This document shows positions 18,066 to 26,778 of a stretch of DNA of 64,000 bases, piece by piece; within the stretch, counting starts at the first letter, position 1; each line of letters begins with the position of its first letter. The position numbers and the translations under genes are program-made. The notes beneath the pieces are model-generated. The model did not search any database. It saw nothing but the letters and a program-made list of their open reading frames with translations, and was not told the origin of the DNA. Source of the DNA: Pseudomonas brassicacearum (GTDB lineage: Bacteria; Pseudomonadota; Gammaproteobacteria; Pseudomonadales; Pseudomonadaceae); NCBI RefSeq assembly GCF_003732265.1, contig NZ_MOBK01000019.1, forward strand, positions 1 through 64,000. Direction: 5' to 3'.

Positions 18066-18201
18066 CGAATCCTCTCTTGTCGGTCTTGAATGTGGTATCG
18101 ACTGCGTCGCAAGTTGCCCAGCATACGCCCAGACAAACGCCGATAAACCTCCGACGCGAGAAAATGCTGAAACGTTTCACAGATTTTTAATCTGACCCAC
18201 T

Positions 18202-18603
18202 TTATGCCGACAACTCACGCAACGCGGCAGCCGCTAAAAACCCGGATCTTGAGCTGTACCGCTGATCTCGCCTGACCGTCTGGTCGATACGCTCAAGCAA
18301 CTGCTCCGGAAGCGTGGCATTGAAGCGCACTGACTTGCCGAAGTACGGCGTGATATCGAACTCGACCACTCCCCACACTCCGCCCGCGTAATCGGGGTTA
18401 TCCAGATGAGCATCAATCTCTCGCACTTGAGGCAATGGATCACCATCGGCGACCAGGCCTTCATAATGCAACGCCAACGCCTCCTTCACGTTTTCAAATG
18501 CCTGCGCCACCGTAGCGCCCGCGGAGAAACAACCCGGCACGTCCGGGATAATCACTCCGTATTCTGAGTCGGCATCCTTGTGCAGAACGACCGGGAATTT
18601 CAT
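18202..18603 (-). CDS. hicB: HicB-type antitoxin
   Basis: 133-residue antitoxin. N-terminal HicB fold (MKFPVVLHKDADSEYGVI, PDVPGCFSAG at about 21-30, then a long helix), and a C-terminal DNA-binding segment (RFNATLPEQLLERIDQTVRR, about 93-112, of ribbon-helix-helix type). The start at 18603 has AGGAAGGA upstream; a longer frame to 18666 would overlap hicA and is not favoured. Second gene after hicA, with 59 bp between them. Expected to neutralise HicA and repress the operon. Confidence 0.9.
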   Translation of the reverse strand: MKFPVVLHKDADSEYGVIIPDVPGCFSAGATVAQAFENVKEALALHYEGLVADGDPLPQVREIDAHLDNPDYAGGVWGVVEFDITPYFGKSVRFNATLPEQLLERIDQTVRRDQRYSSRSGFLAAAALRELSA

Positions 18604-18662
18604 TTCGGTGAATCCTTCCTGTGATGTGGCCTCTTCGAGGCTCCCGTTTCCGATGTCAGGCC

Positions 18663-18845
18663 TCATTTCAGACCCGCCTGTTTCAATATGCTGTTGATCG
18701 TCCCTTTTGGAAGATCCGAATCAGGGTGCTTGATCGTTACCCTGCCTGGCTTATACAAATGTTTGTACTGATGGTGGCTGCCTTTTACGGCCACCAGATA
18801 CCAACCATCCTCCTCAATCATCCTGATCATTTCCCGACTTCGCAT
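18663..18845 (-). CDS. hicA: HicA-type mRNA interferase toxin
   Basis: 60-residue double-stranded-RNA-binding-like toxin of type II hicAB systems; it cleaves mRNA. The catalytic His lies in AVKGSHHQYKH (about 18-28) and the C-terminal LPKGTINSILKQAGL is the family signature. The frame remains open to 18869, but the ATG at 18845 (MRSREMIRMIEEDGW) gives the normal length. First gene of the operon, as is usual for hicAB. Looks intact, so the locus may be functional. Confidence 0.9.
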   Translation of the reverse strand: MRSREMIRMIEEDGWYLVAVKGSHHQYKHLYKPGRVTIKHPDSDLPKGTINSILKQAGLK

Positions 18846-18973
18846 CACCTTCGTCCTTGTGGGCAGCATCTGCCGAGCACATTACGCGATGACCGCAGGC
18901 CTTATACACACGATACACACTCTGATAAATATTAGCGGAATGCAAGCCGGTAAGAGTGGCCGTAGACCACCGG

Positions 18974-19864
18974 CTACCCCACCCCCGCAAACACCTCCCC
19001 CAACCAATCCACAAACACCCGAACCCGTGGTGACATGTGCCGGTTGTGCGGATACAACACCGATACCGGCATTGGCGGGGGTGGCGTGTCGGTGAGGACT
19101 TCTTGCACCAGCCCTTGGGCAATCTGGGTTTCCATCCGGTAATGCGGGCACTGGATCAGCCCTAGCCCGGCGATCGCCGAGGCGGCGTAGATTTGCGCGC
19201 CGAACACTGACAGCGCGCCGTCGATGACGACTTCCTTCAGTTCGCCATTCACCATGAATTCGAACGGAAACAACTTGGCGGTGGTGCGCGAAACGTAGTT
19301 CACCGCGCGGTGATGCTTGAGGTCATCGAGGGTTTTCGGTTCGCCGTATTTGCGCAAATAGGCGGGGCTGGCGCAGGTAATCTGGCGCAGGTTGGCGATG
19401 CGTTTTCCGATCAGGGCCGAATCACTCAACGTGCCCGCGCGCAGTACACAGTCGACGCCTTCGGCGATCAAGTCGACAAAGCGGTCGGACTCGCTGATGG
19501 ACAGTTCGATCTGCGGATAGCGTTCCATGAACTGCGGCAAGGCGGGGATCACAAAACTTTTCGCCAGCGTGCCGTGCAGGTCAACGCGCAATCGGCCTTT
19601 CGGTGCGCAGCCACGAAAGGCCAGTTCGGCCTCTTCCAGTTCCGCCAGCAGTTGCACGCAGCGCAGGTAATACGCCTCGCCGTCCAGCGTCGGACGCACC
19701 TTGCGCGTACTACGCTCCAGCAACCGCGTGCCGAGCCAGGCTTCGAACTGGTTCAAGGTGTGGGTCAACGTGGCGCGCGGCAGGTTCAGGTCGTCGGCCG
19801 CCAAGGTGAAGCTGCTGCGCTCGTAGATGCGCACGAACACCTTCATCGCTTTGACTTGATCCAT
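18974..19864 (-). CDS. LysR-family transcriptional regulator
   Basis: 296 residues. N-terminal winged HTH (about 1-60: FVRIYERSSFTLAADDLNLPRATLTHTLNQ is centred on residues 10-40), followed by the periplasmic-binding-like effector domain. Resembles the large CrgA/DsdC-like subgroup that controls an adjacent divergent oxidoreductase. The SDR gene starts 117 bp away on the opposite strand, with a TGTT-N11-AACA box between them, so the SDR is its probable target. The effector is unknown. Confidence 0.92.
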   Translation of the reverse strand: MDQVKAMKVFVRIYERSSFTLAADDLNLPRATLTHTLNQFEAWLGTRLLERSTRKVRPTLDGEAYYLRCVQLLAELEEAELAFRGCAPKGRLRVDLHGTLAKSFVIPALPQFMERYPQIELSISESDRFVDLIAEGVDCVLRAGTLSDSALIGKRIANLRQITCASPAYLRKYGEPKTLDDLKHHRAVNYVSRTTAKLFPFEFMVNGELKEVVIDGALSVFGAQIYAASAIAGLGLIQCPHYRMETQIAQGLVQEVLTDTPPPPMPVSVLYPHNRHMSPRVRVFVDWLGEVFAGVG

Positions 19865-19876
19865 ACGGCCTCCGAT

Positions 19877-19895
19877 TGTTGGCGATTATTGAACA
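19877..19895. promoter_or_regulatory. LysR-type operator (T-N11-A box)
   Basis: TGTT (19877-19880), 11 bases, AACA (19892-19895): a perfect T-N11-A dyad just upstream of the LysR gene and in front of the divergent SDR gene. Expected binding site for the LysR protein encoded next to it. Confidence 0.6.
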
Positions 19896-19981
19896 GTCAA
19901 GGCAACTCTCGTGCATTTATCGACCTGAGTAAACATGTGAATCTGGCTTCACACCGAGCCCTCTCATCAGGAATCAACACC

Positions 19982-20716
19982 ATGACTACTCAGAAAGTTG
20001 CCATCGTCACCGGCGCGTCGCGTGGCATCGGCGCTGTGATCGCCCGACAATTGGCCAGCGACGGGTTCGCCGTCGCCATCAATTACGCCAGCAGCGCCAC
20101 TGAAGCGTCGGCCCTGGTGGTGGAGTTGCGTCAGGCCGGCCATCAAGCCATAGCGATCAAGGCTGACGTGGCCAATGCCGACGACGTGCGCCGGATGTTC
20201 GACGAGACCGAATCACAACTGGGAAAAGTCGATGTGCTGGTCAACAACGCCGGCATCCTCAAGGTGTTGCCGCTGGCGCAACACACCGATGAGTTGTTCG
20301 AACAGACTTTCAACATTCACGCACGCGGCACGTTCAACACCTTGCGTGAAGCGGCGACGCGATTGAACAGCGGTGGGCGGATCGTCAATTTCTCCAGCAG
20401 CACCGTTGGCCTTAACTTGCCGGGTTACGCGGTGTACATCGCCAGCAAAGCGGCGGTGGAATCGTTGACCCAGGTGTTTGCCAAGGAAATGCGTGGGCGC
20501 AACATCACCGTGAATGCGGTAGCGCCGGGGCCGGTGGCCACCGAGCTGTTTTTGCACGGCAAGAGCGAGGAACAGATTCAGAATTTCGCGAAGATGCCTC
20601 CGCTGGAACGGCTAGGTCAGCCGGAGGATATTGCTCGGGTGGTGTCGTTTCTGGTGGGCCCGGATTCGGCCTGGGTCAACGGGCAGATTTTGCGCGCCAA
20701 TGGTGGGTTGGTTTAA
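19982..20716 (+). CDS. Short-chain dehydrogenase/reductase (classical SDR)
   Basis: 244-residue Rossmann-fold oxidoreductase. NAD(P)-binding TGASRGIG (about 11-18), the NNAG motif (LVNNAGILK, about 87-95), catalytic Ser in FSSSTVG and Tyr-X3-Lys in YIASK (about 152-156). The C-terminal SAWVNGQILRANGGLV is the usual SDR ending. The frame is open far upstream, but the ATG at 19982 gives the standard N-terminus. Substrate unknown. Divergent from the LysR gene. Confidence 0.92.
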   Translation: MTTQKVAIVTGASRGIGAVIARQLASDGFAVAINYASSATEASALVVELRQAGHQAIAIKADVANADDVRRMFDETESQLGKVDVLVNNAGILKVLPLAQHTDELFEQTFNIHARGTFNTLREAATRLNSGGRIVNFSSSTVGLNLPGYAVYIASKAAVESLTQVFAKEMRGRNITVNAVAPGPVATELFLHGKSEEQIQNFAKMPPLERLGQPEDIARVVSFLVGPDSAWVNGQILRANGGLV

Positions 20717-20745
20717 ATATGCTCAATCCGAGACCATAGTGACCC

Positions 20746-20812
20746 TTTCGCGAGCAGGCTCGCTCCCACATGAGATCGAGGTCTAATGTGGGAGCGAGCC
20801 TGCTCGCGAAGG
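20746..20812. repeat. REPIN-type inverted repeat pair, class A, short spacer
   Basis: TTCGCGAGCAGGCTCGCTCC and the opposite arm ending at 20812 are only about 17 bp apart. It follows the SDR gene and precedes the small membrane protein gene. Confidence 0.9.
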
Positions 20813-20853
20813 CTGCTTAACAGGCAACAAAAATCTGAAGGATGGACCTCACC

Positions 20854-21114
20854 ATGCACACAGCCATCATCATCGCCTTCGGCCTGGCCCTCCTCGCCAT
20901 GATGCTGTTCATCGGCGAGAAAGTCGGCTTCAGCCGCCAGACCCTGACCTACTGCTTCGTGATCCTGTGGCTGGCACTGACCGTGATCAACGGCGCCATC
21001 GGCGTGGTCACTGCCGGCCAGTCCTTGAGCTCTGAGCTGGGGATCGGCACGGTGGTGTTCAGTGTGCCGGTGGCGGCGCTGGTGCTGTTCATGGTGTTGA
21101 GCGCCGAGGCCTGA
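20854..21114 (+). CDS. Small integral membrane protein, unknown function
   Basis: 86 residues with three predicted hydrophobic segments (about 3-20, 32-52 and 63-84), no signal cleavage site and no recognisable motif. An alternative ATG at 20842 would add four residues, but the purine-rich AAGGA lies directly against it, which favours 20854. It is convergent with betT and its stop is only 13 bp from the betT stop. I do not recognise the family; it could be an accessory protein for transport, but nothing shows that. Confidence 0.7.
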   Translation: MHTAIIIAFGLALLAMMLFIGEKVGFSRQTLTYCFVILWLALTVINGAIGVVTAGQSLSSELGIGTVVFSVPVAALVLFMVLSAEA

Positions 21115-21127
21115 AACAGGCCCCGCG

Positions 21128-23125
21128 TTACTCACGAACCAAATGCAAAAACTGCAGATGCCGTTCGTACTGGTCAAGGATGTCGTTGATGATCTGATCC
21201 TTGGTGTAACCCACCAGATCGTAATCCTGACTGCCCTCGCTCAAATGCACCTCTGCCCGGTAGTAACGACGGTTGTTGAGCTGCTTGGAGCCCATGCCGC
21301 CACGGGCAAAGGATGGCGTGAAGTAACCGCGCATCTGTACCTGATAAATGAACGGATGCTCTTCACCGTGACCGATTTCCAGGCTGACGCTGTCGTTGAC
21401 CGGGTCCGGTTGGGTGATCACGTTCAAACCCTTCTCGACGAACACCGCCGACACTTCCTCGATTGCCGGGCGCACCGTGGTATCGAGAAAACGATAAACC
21501 TCATCTCGGGATGGGAAGTGCACCGCCTGACTCAGGCGCTGACGCCAGCCACCGCGTCGTGAGCCGGCCACCGGCGCCAGGGAATGCAGTTGCGCGATCT
21601 GCTTCTGGGACTCCAGGTAGAACGCCTTGTGCAACCCCCACATCATCAACAGCAGGATCAGCGAGAACGGCAGCGAGGTCAGCACCACCGCCGACTTCAA
21701 CGCATCGATGCTGCCAGAGAACAACAGCGCACTGGTCACCAGCGCGGTCATCGCGCCCCAGAACACCCGCAGCCATTTCGGCCCGTCTTCATCCGGGTTG
21801 CCGCCCTTGGCGGACAACGTCGACAACACCACCGTGCCGGAGTCGGCCGAGGTGACGAAGAACACGAAGCTGATGAACACCGTCACGGCGATCACCGTTT
21901 TGCTCCACGGGTAGGTTTCCAGCAGCAGGTAAAGAGTCATCGACGGGTTGTCGATGGCCGACATACCCAGCGCACTCATGCCGTGGTTGAGCACTTGATC
22001 GATGGCGCTGTTGCCGAAGATCGACATCCACGCCAGGGTGAAGCCGAGCGGGATCAGCAACACGCCGAAGACGAATTCGCGGATGGTCCGGCCACGGGAA
22101 ATCCGCGCAATGAACAAGCCCACGAACGGCGACCATGCGATCCACCAGGCCCAATAAAACACCGTCCAGCCGCCCAGCCAGTCGCTGGGTTTGTCGTAGG
22201 CGTACAGGTCAAAACTCTTCATCGGCAAGGCGCCGAGGTAGTCGCCGATGTTCTGGATCAGCGTGTTCAACAGGTGCTGCGTGGGGCCGGCGAACAACAC
22301 GAACAGCAGCAGCGCGCAGGCCAGCAACATGTTGATGTCGGACATCACCCGCACGCCTTTATCGACGCCGGACACCGCGACGATGATCGCCGCGCCCATC
22401 ATCAGCGTGATCAAGCCAACCTGAATCCACTGGGTATGGGCGATGCCGAACAGGTAATCCAGCCCGGAGTTGAGGTGCAGCACACCGAAGCCCATGTCGG
22501 CACCGAGGCCGAACACCGTGGCGATAATGCCGAAGCCGTCCACCGCGTAACCGATGGGACCGTTGATGCGCTTGCCGATCAGCGGATACAGCGCCGAACG
22601 CAGGGCCAGCGGCAAGTTGTGACGGTAAGCGAAATAGGCCAGCGCCATGCCGACAAAAGCGAACACGCCCCAACCGTGCAGGCCCCAGTGCAGAAACAGA
22701 ATCTGCATTGCCTGACGCGCAGCCTCCGGCGTACCAGCCGTGCCTTGAGGCGGTTGCGCCAGGTGGGTCAGCGGTTCGGACACGCAAAAGAAAAACAGCG
22801 TGATGCTGATCCCGGCGGCGAACAGCATGCCGGCCCAGGACAGGTAACTGAATTCGGGTTCGTCGTGGTCGGCACCGAGCTTGATCTTGCCGTAGCCGGA
22901 CAAGGCGGTGACCACCACGAAGACCAGATACAGAGTCATCGCGAGCATGTAGTACCAGCCGACCGTATTGGCCGCCCAGTTTTGCGCCGCCAGCAACCAG
23001 GCACCGGCTTGCTCGGGCATGGCGATAACGACAATGCCGAAGAGCAGAATAAAACTCGCCGAAAAGTAGAACACCGGCGGATTCATGCGGACCAGGCCGC
23101 TGGGTGGGATGGACGATGCACTCAT
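21128..23125 (-). CDS. betT: BetT-type high-affinity choline transporter (BCCT family)
   Basis: 665-residue inner-membrane secondary transporter for choline, feeding glycine betaine synthesis for osmoprotection and catabolism. About 12 membrane segments in the first 500 residues; the BCCT substrate motif appears as FYWAWWIAWSPFVGLFIARI (about 323-342). A long hydrophilic C-terminal tail (about 500-665) marks the osmoregulated BetT subgroup. A nested palindrome about 100 bp upstream matches the look of BetI operators, so choline-dependent derepression is likely. No betI, betA or betB in the window. Confidence 0.93.
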   Translation of the reverse strand: MSASSIPPSGLVRMNPPVFYFSASFILLFGIVVIAMPEQAGAWLLAAQNWAANTVGWYYMLAMTLYLVFVVVTALSGYGKIKLGADHDEPEFSYLSWAGMLFAAGISITLFFFCVSEPLTHLAQPPQGTAGTPEAARQAMQILFLHWGLHGWGVFAFVGMALAYFAYRHNLPLALRSALYPLIGKRINGPIGYAVDGFGIIATVFGLGADMGFGVLHLNSGLDYLFGIAHTQWIQVGLITLMMGAAIIVAVSGVDKGVRVMSDINMLLACALLLFVLFAGPTQHLLNTLIQNIGDYLGALPMKSFDLYAYDKPSDWLGGWTVFYWAWWIAWSPFVGLFIARISRGRTIREFVFGVLLIPLGFTLAWMSIFGNSAIDQVLNHGMSALGMSAIDNPSMTLYLLLETYPWSKTVIAVTVFISFVFFVTSADSGTVVLSTLSAKGGNPDEDGPKWLRVFWGAMTALVTSALLFSGSIDALKSAVVLTSLPFSLILLLMMWGLHKAFYLESQKQIAQLHSLAPVAGSRRGGWRQRLSQAVHFPSRDEVYRFLDTTVRPAIEEVSAVFVEKGLNVITQPDPVNDSVSLEIGHGEEHPFIYQVQMRGYFTPSFARGGMGSKQLNNRRYYRAEVHLSEGSQDYDLVGYTKDQIINDILDQYERHLQFLHLVRE

Positions 23126-23217
23126 GAAACGTGCACCTTGAAGGGGTAAAACGTGGCTGTAGAAATCAGACTCAGCAAAGGCAAGCCTCCTGTTGTGAGC
23201 GGGCAGCGAACCGCCGA

Positions 23218-23245
23218 TTTAACTTGAATGAACGTTCAAGTTAAA
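23218..23245. promoter_or_regulatory. Candidate BetI operator of betT
   Basis: Perfect 11-bp arms TTTAACTTGAA (23218-23228) and TTCAAGTTAAA (23235-23245) around TGAACG. A second palindrome, TGAACGTTCA (23229-23238), is nested inside. It resembles the known BetI site type (TTGAnnGnACGTTCAA) and lies 93-120 bp upstream of betT. Confidence 0.65.
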
Positions 23246-23388
23246 CATGAATAGGGGGCTAAGGACTAATCCCTGGGCTCGGCGGTCGTGCTTGTAAGCT
23301 AGCTTAAGGATGGGTATGACGCGGGGTTTTGAGGATTCGTTCAGTTGAGATTTAGCTGAATTCGATTATCCCGGTTCACTTGAAACCA

Positions 23389-23480
23389 ATCGCGAGCAGG
23401 CTCACTCCTACAGGGGTTTTGTGTCAGTCCACACCCATGTGAACACCAAAATAACCCTGTGGGAGCGAGCCTGCTCGCGA
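23389..23480. repeat. REPIN-type inverted repeat pair, class A
   Basis: ATCGCGAGCAGGCTCACTCC and the opposing arm GGAGCGAGCCTGCTCGCGA. Lies between the epsC 3' end and the betT upstream region. Confidence 0.88.
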
Positions 23481-23513
23481 AGAGGCCAGAGCAGTCAACG
23501 GAGATTCAAAGGC

Positions 23514-24440
23514 CTACTTCTGCGTCCCATCATCATGCTGCAAATTCGCCTGCGTCAGGTTGCACCCCGCCGGCACGCTGCGGGTCAGCCACACATTGCC
23601 GCCAATGGTCGAACCCTTGCCAATGGTGATCCGCCCCAGAATCGTCGCCCCGGCGTAGATCACCACATCATCCTCAACAATCGGATGGCGCGGATGGCCC
23701 TTCTGCAACTGACCGTCTTCATCGGACGGGAAGCGTTTGGCACCCAGCGTGACCGCCTGATAAATCCGCACCCGCTCACCGATAATCGCGGTCTCGCCGA
23801 TCACCACGCCCGTCCCGTGATCGATGAAGAAGCTGCGACCGATCTGCGCGCCAGGGTGAATGTCGATACCGGTGGCCGAGTGGGCGATTTCCGAGCTGAT
23901 CCGCGCCAGCAACGGCAGCCCGGCGCGGTACAAATGGTGCGCCAGGCGATGGTGAATCACCGCCAGAATACCCGGGTAGCAAAGCAATACTTCGTCGACA
24001 CTGCGCGCCGCCGGGTCGCCGTGATAGGCCGCCAGCACATCGCTGTCCAGCAAACTGCGCAGTCCCGGCAAGGCGAGCGCGAAGTCCTGAATGATCTGAA
24101 TGGTTTTCGCCTCGATGTCGGCCTCCGCCTGCTGGCTGTGGCGAGCGGCATAGTGCAATTCGAGTCGTGCCTGGGCCAGCAACGCATTGAGCGCCACATC
24201 GAGGGTATGGCCGACGTAGAAGTCTTCACTCTCTTCGCGTAAATCCACCGGCCCCAGGCGCATCGGGAACAACGCCCCGCAGAGCGCTTCAAGAATCTCT
24301 GCCATGGCCGCCCGCGAAGGCAATTCGCGCCCGCCCTGCTCGGTGCTGGCACGGCCATTTTGTGCGCGCCACTGCGAACGCGCCGTGCGCAGTTGGCTGA
24401 CGATGGTCTGCAGTTGCCAATGACTGGAACGCTCGCTCAC
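23514..24440 (-). CDS. epsC: Serine O-acetyltransferase (EpsC type)
   Basis: 308-residue cytosolic enzyme: L-serine + acetyl-CoA to O-acetylserine, the carbon skeleton for cysteine. An N-terminal helical domain of about 180 residues is followed by a left-handed beta-helix made of hexapeptide repeats (from IHPGAQIGRSFFIDHGTGVV to VIYAGATILGRITIGKGSTI). The catalytic His-Gly lies in DHGTGVVIGE. EpsC is the naming used for this longer SAT form. Divergent from dcyD, consistent with a cysteine-metabolism cluster. It lacks the usual C-terminal Ile of the CysE-CysK bienzyme complex, so it may act alone. Confidence 0.88.
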   Translation of the reverse strand: MSERSSHWQLQTIVSQLRTARSQWRAQNGRASTEQGGRELPSRAAMAEILEALCGALFPMRLGPVDLREESEDFYVGHTLDVALNALLAQARLELHYAARHSQQAEADIEAKTIQIIQDFALALPGLRSLLDSDVLAAYHGDPAARSVDEVLLCYPGILAVIHHRLAHHLYRAGLPLLARISSEIAHSATGIDIHPGAQIGRSFFIDHGTGVVIGETAIIGERVRIYQAVTLGAKRFPSDEDGQLQKGHPRHPIVEDDVVIYAGATILGRITIGKGSTIGGNVWLTRSVPAGCNLTQANLQHDDGTQK

Positions 24441-24571
24441 GGTTAAAACTCCTCACGGACGGCCGGACTGTCTGGCCGCACTGACGGCGTTTACTTTACG
24501 GCATGGTCTTGAGGCCGAATTAAGAACCAATTGTGCAGAGCTCAGAATATTTGGCTATAAGCGATTGGCGG

Positions 24572-24600
24572 TTGCCCAGGCAAATGGGCGTGCCTATAGT
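24572..24600 (+). promoter_or_regulatory. Sigma70 promoter of dcyD
   Basis: TTGCCC (24572-24577), a 17-bp spacer and TATAGT (24595-24600), ending 30 bp before the dcyD ATG. Good hexamers and ideal spacing. Confidence 0.65.
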
Positions 24601-24630
24601 CCTGTCATCTTTCTCCGCCAGTACGGACCC

Positions 24631-25629
24631 ATGATCAAACAACAGCTTGCTCGCTTTAACCGTCTCGATTTACTCGGCCACCCCACTGCCCTGGAAAAAC
24701 TTGAACGCTTGTCGACCTGGCTGGGGCGCGATGTGTACGTCAAGCGCGATGACCTGACGCCACTGGCCATGGGCGGCAACAAACTGCGCAAGCTCGAATA
24801 CCTCGCCGCCGATGCACTGGCACAAGGCGCCGACACGCTCATCACCGCGGGTGCGCTGCAGTCCAACCACGTGCGCCAGACCGCGGCCATTGCCGCCAAA
24901 CTGGGGCTGGGTTGCGTTGCGCTGCTGGAAAACCCTTTGGGCACCGACGACGCCAACTATCTCGGCAATGGCAATCGCCTGTTGCTGGACCTGTTCGATG
25001 CCAAGGTCGAACTGGTGGAAAACCTCGACAACGCCGACGAGCAATTGCAGGCCCTGGCCGATCGCTTGCGCAACAACGGCAAGAAGCCGTACCTGGTGCC
25101 GATTGGTGGTTCGAATGCGCTGGGCGCGTTGGGTTATGTGCGCGCCGGGCTGGAGTTGGCCGAGCAAATCAAGGACACCGGTTTGAATTTCGCCGCCGTA
25201 GTCCTCGCCTCGGGCAGTGCCGGCACCCACAGCGGTCTGGCGTTGGCGCTGAGTGAAGCACTGCCGGATTTGCCAGTCATTGGCGTCACGGTTTCCCGTA
25301 GTGATGTAGACCAGCGACCGAAAGTCCAGGGCCTCGCCGAACGTACGGCCGAACTGCTCGGCGTGCAGTTGCCAGCGAGTTTCAAAATTGAACTGTGGGA
25401 CGAATATTTCGGGCCGCGCTATGGTGAGCCGAATGCTGGAACACTGTCAGCAGTGAAGCTGCTGGCGAGTCAGGAAGGCTTGCTGCTGGACCCGGTGTAT
25501 ACCGGCAAGGCCATGGCCGGGTTGCTGGACGGGATTGGCCGCGGTCGCTTCGATGAGGGGCCGATTATTTTCCTGCACACCGGTGGGGCACCGGCGTTGT
25601 TTGCCTACATAGACTCGCTGACGGGATGA
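24631..25629 (+). CDS. dcyD: D-cysteine desulfhydrase
   Basis: PLP enzyme of 332 residues, ACC-deaminase/D-cysteine desulfhydrase family; converts D-cysteine to pyruvate, ammonia and sulfide. The PLP lysine is Lys51 in MGGNKLRKLEYL, and the substrate/phosphate loops are SNHVRQTAA (about 79-87) and ASGSAGTHSG. The C-terminal IIFLHTGGAPALFAY is conserved. The ATG at 24631 is preferred over an upstream GTG because it gives the family N-terminus. In enterobacteria dcyD lies with the cystine importer, and here too tcyJLN follows (348 bp downstream after a REP pair). Confidence 0.93.
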   Translation: MIKQQLARFNRLDLLGHPTALEKLERLSTWLGRDVYVKRDDLTPLAMGGNKLRKLEYLAADALAQGADTLITAGALQSNHVRQTAAIAAKLGLGCVALLENPLGTDDANYLGNGNRLLLDLFDAKVELVENLDNADEQLQALADRLRNNGKKPYLVPIGGSNALGALGYVRAGLELAEQIKDTGLNFAAVVLASGSAGTHSGLALALSEALPDLPVIGVTVSRSDVDQRPKVQGLAERTAELLGVQLPASFKIELWDEYFGPRYGEPNAGTLSAVKLLASQEGLLLDPVYTGKAMAGLLDGIGRGRFDEGPIIFLHTGGAPALFAYIDSLTG

Positions 25630-25977
25630 CGCTTTTGTGGCGAGGGAGCTTGCTCCCGCTCGGCTGCGCAGCAGTCGTAAACCGATTCACCGCAATTCAT
25701 CTGAAGCACCGCGGTGCAGGTTTTGGGGGCGCTTCGCTCCCCTGCGGGAGCAAGCTCCCTCGCCACAGGGGATCACACTCGCCGCATATGCACTTAAAGA
25801 ATAACTAGATCAATATTTAGTATTTTCCAATCTATAGGCATCATCATATAGTCGCGCCGCAGGCGAATTTGCAGCGAGACGCATATGCTGCTTTAGGGCA
25901 GGATATCGCAGTCGTCCAAATCCCGGATTTGCCAACATTCCTAAAGCGTCTTCCATAAGAAAACACAGGGGCTTGTC
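25630..25977. other. dcyD-tcyJ gap with REP pair and AT-rich leader
   Basis: 348 bp without a gene. The left half is a class B REP pair. The right half is AT-rich (TTAAAGAATAACTAGATCA at about 25794-25812, then a TATAGGCATCATCATATAG stretch), which is the probable tcyJ promoter region; exact hexamers could not be fixed. No ribosome-binding site is strong; ACAGGGG lies before the ATG. Confidence 0.5.
25636..25767. repeat. REPIN-type inverted repeat pair, class B
   Basis: TGTGGCGAGGGAGCTTGCTC faces GAGCAAGCTCCCTCGCCACA, with internal hairpins around GCTGCGCAGC and GCGCTTCGCTCC. Separates dcyD from the cystine importer genes. Confidence 0.9.
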
Positions 25978-26778
25978 ATGAATTTTTCCGCACTACGTCG
26001 AAACCTGCTGGTTGGTTCGCTGGGCCTGGCGCTGAGCGCCGGTTTGCTGGGCCAGGCCGTTGCCGGTGAGCAACTGCAAAAAATCAAGGACGCTGGCGTG
26101 ATCAACGTCGGCCTGGAAGGTACTTATCCACCGTTCAGTTTCGTTGACGCCGACGGCAAACTGGCCGGCTTCGAAGTCGAGCTCTCCGAAGCACTGGCTA
26201 AAAAACTGGGCGTCAAAGCCAAGATTCAGCCAACCAAGTGGGACGGCATTCTTGCTGCTCTGGAATCCAAGCGCCTGGACGTAGTGGTCAATCAGGTAAC
26301 CATCTCCGACGAGCGCAAGAAGAAGTATGACTTCTCCGAACCGTACACCATCTCCGGGATTCAGGCGCTGGTGCTGAAGGACAAGGAAGCCGCGCTGAAC
26401 ATCAAGACCGCCGCTGACCTGTCCGGCAAGAAAGTCGGTGTAGGCCTGGGCACCAACTACGAACAGTGGGTCCGCGCCAACGTGCCGGGTGCTGACGTGC
26501 GCACCTACGACGATGATCCGACCAAGTTCGCCGACCTTAACAATGGCCGTACCGACGCCATCCTGATCGACCGCCTGGCTGCGCTTGAATACGCCAAGAA
26601 AGCACCGAAAACCGTTGCTGCCGGTCAAGCGTTCTCCCGTCAGGAGGCCGGTATTGCCCTGCGCAAAGGTGAGCCAGAACTGCTGGCAGCCGTGAACAAG
26701 GCCCTCGACGAACTGCGTGCCGATGGCACCCTGGCCAAGATCTCGGAAAAATACTTCCAAGCTGACGTCACCAAATAA
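25978..26778 (+). CDS. tcyJ: Cystine ABC transporter, substrate-binding protein
   Basis: 266-residue periplasmic binding protein (FliY/TcyJ type) with signal peptide; cleavage predicted after Ala in QAVAGEQ (about residue 30). The solute-binding family 3 signature GVINVGLEGTYPPFSFVDADG (core at about 43-55) and FEVELSEALAKKLGVK follow. Carries cystine to TcyL/TcyN. Stop overlaps the tcyL start by one base (TAATG), so translation is coupled. Confidence 0.93.
   Translation: MNFSALRRNLLVGSLGLALSAGLLGQAVAGEQLQKIKDAGVINVGLEGTYPPFSFVDADGKLAGFEVELSEALAKKLGVKAKIQPTKWDGILAALESKRLDVVVNQVTISDERKKKYDFSEPYTISGIQALVLKDKEAALNIKTAADLSGKKVGVGLGTNYEQWVRANVPGADVRTYDDDPTKFADLNNGRTDAILIDRLAALEYAKKAPKTVAAGQAFSRQEAGIALRKGEPELLAAVNKALDELRADGTLAKISEKYFQADVTK

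Larger units (their letters stand above)
23126..23513. other. Region upstream of betT, no gene
   Basis: 388 bp between the betT start and the epsC end. Holds the betT leader, the BetI-like palindrome (23218-23245) and a REP pair (23389-23480). The part between 23246 and 23388 has no supported gene; it contains TAAGCTAGCTTA (23295-23306), a 12-bp perfect palindrome of unknown role. Confidence 0.6.

Noticed and set aside
18604..18666. Longer hicB start overlapping the hicA stop
   Set aside because: The 21 extra residues do not look like HicB, and a good AGGAAGGA site precedes the ATG at 18603.
21584..23149. A 521-codon open frame on the plus strand opposite betT
   Set aside because: Extreme Gln/His/Arg content and no starts with a ribosome-binding site; betT covers it.
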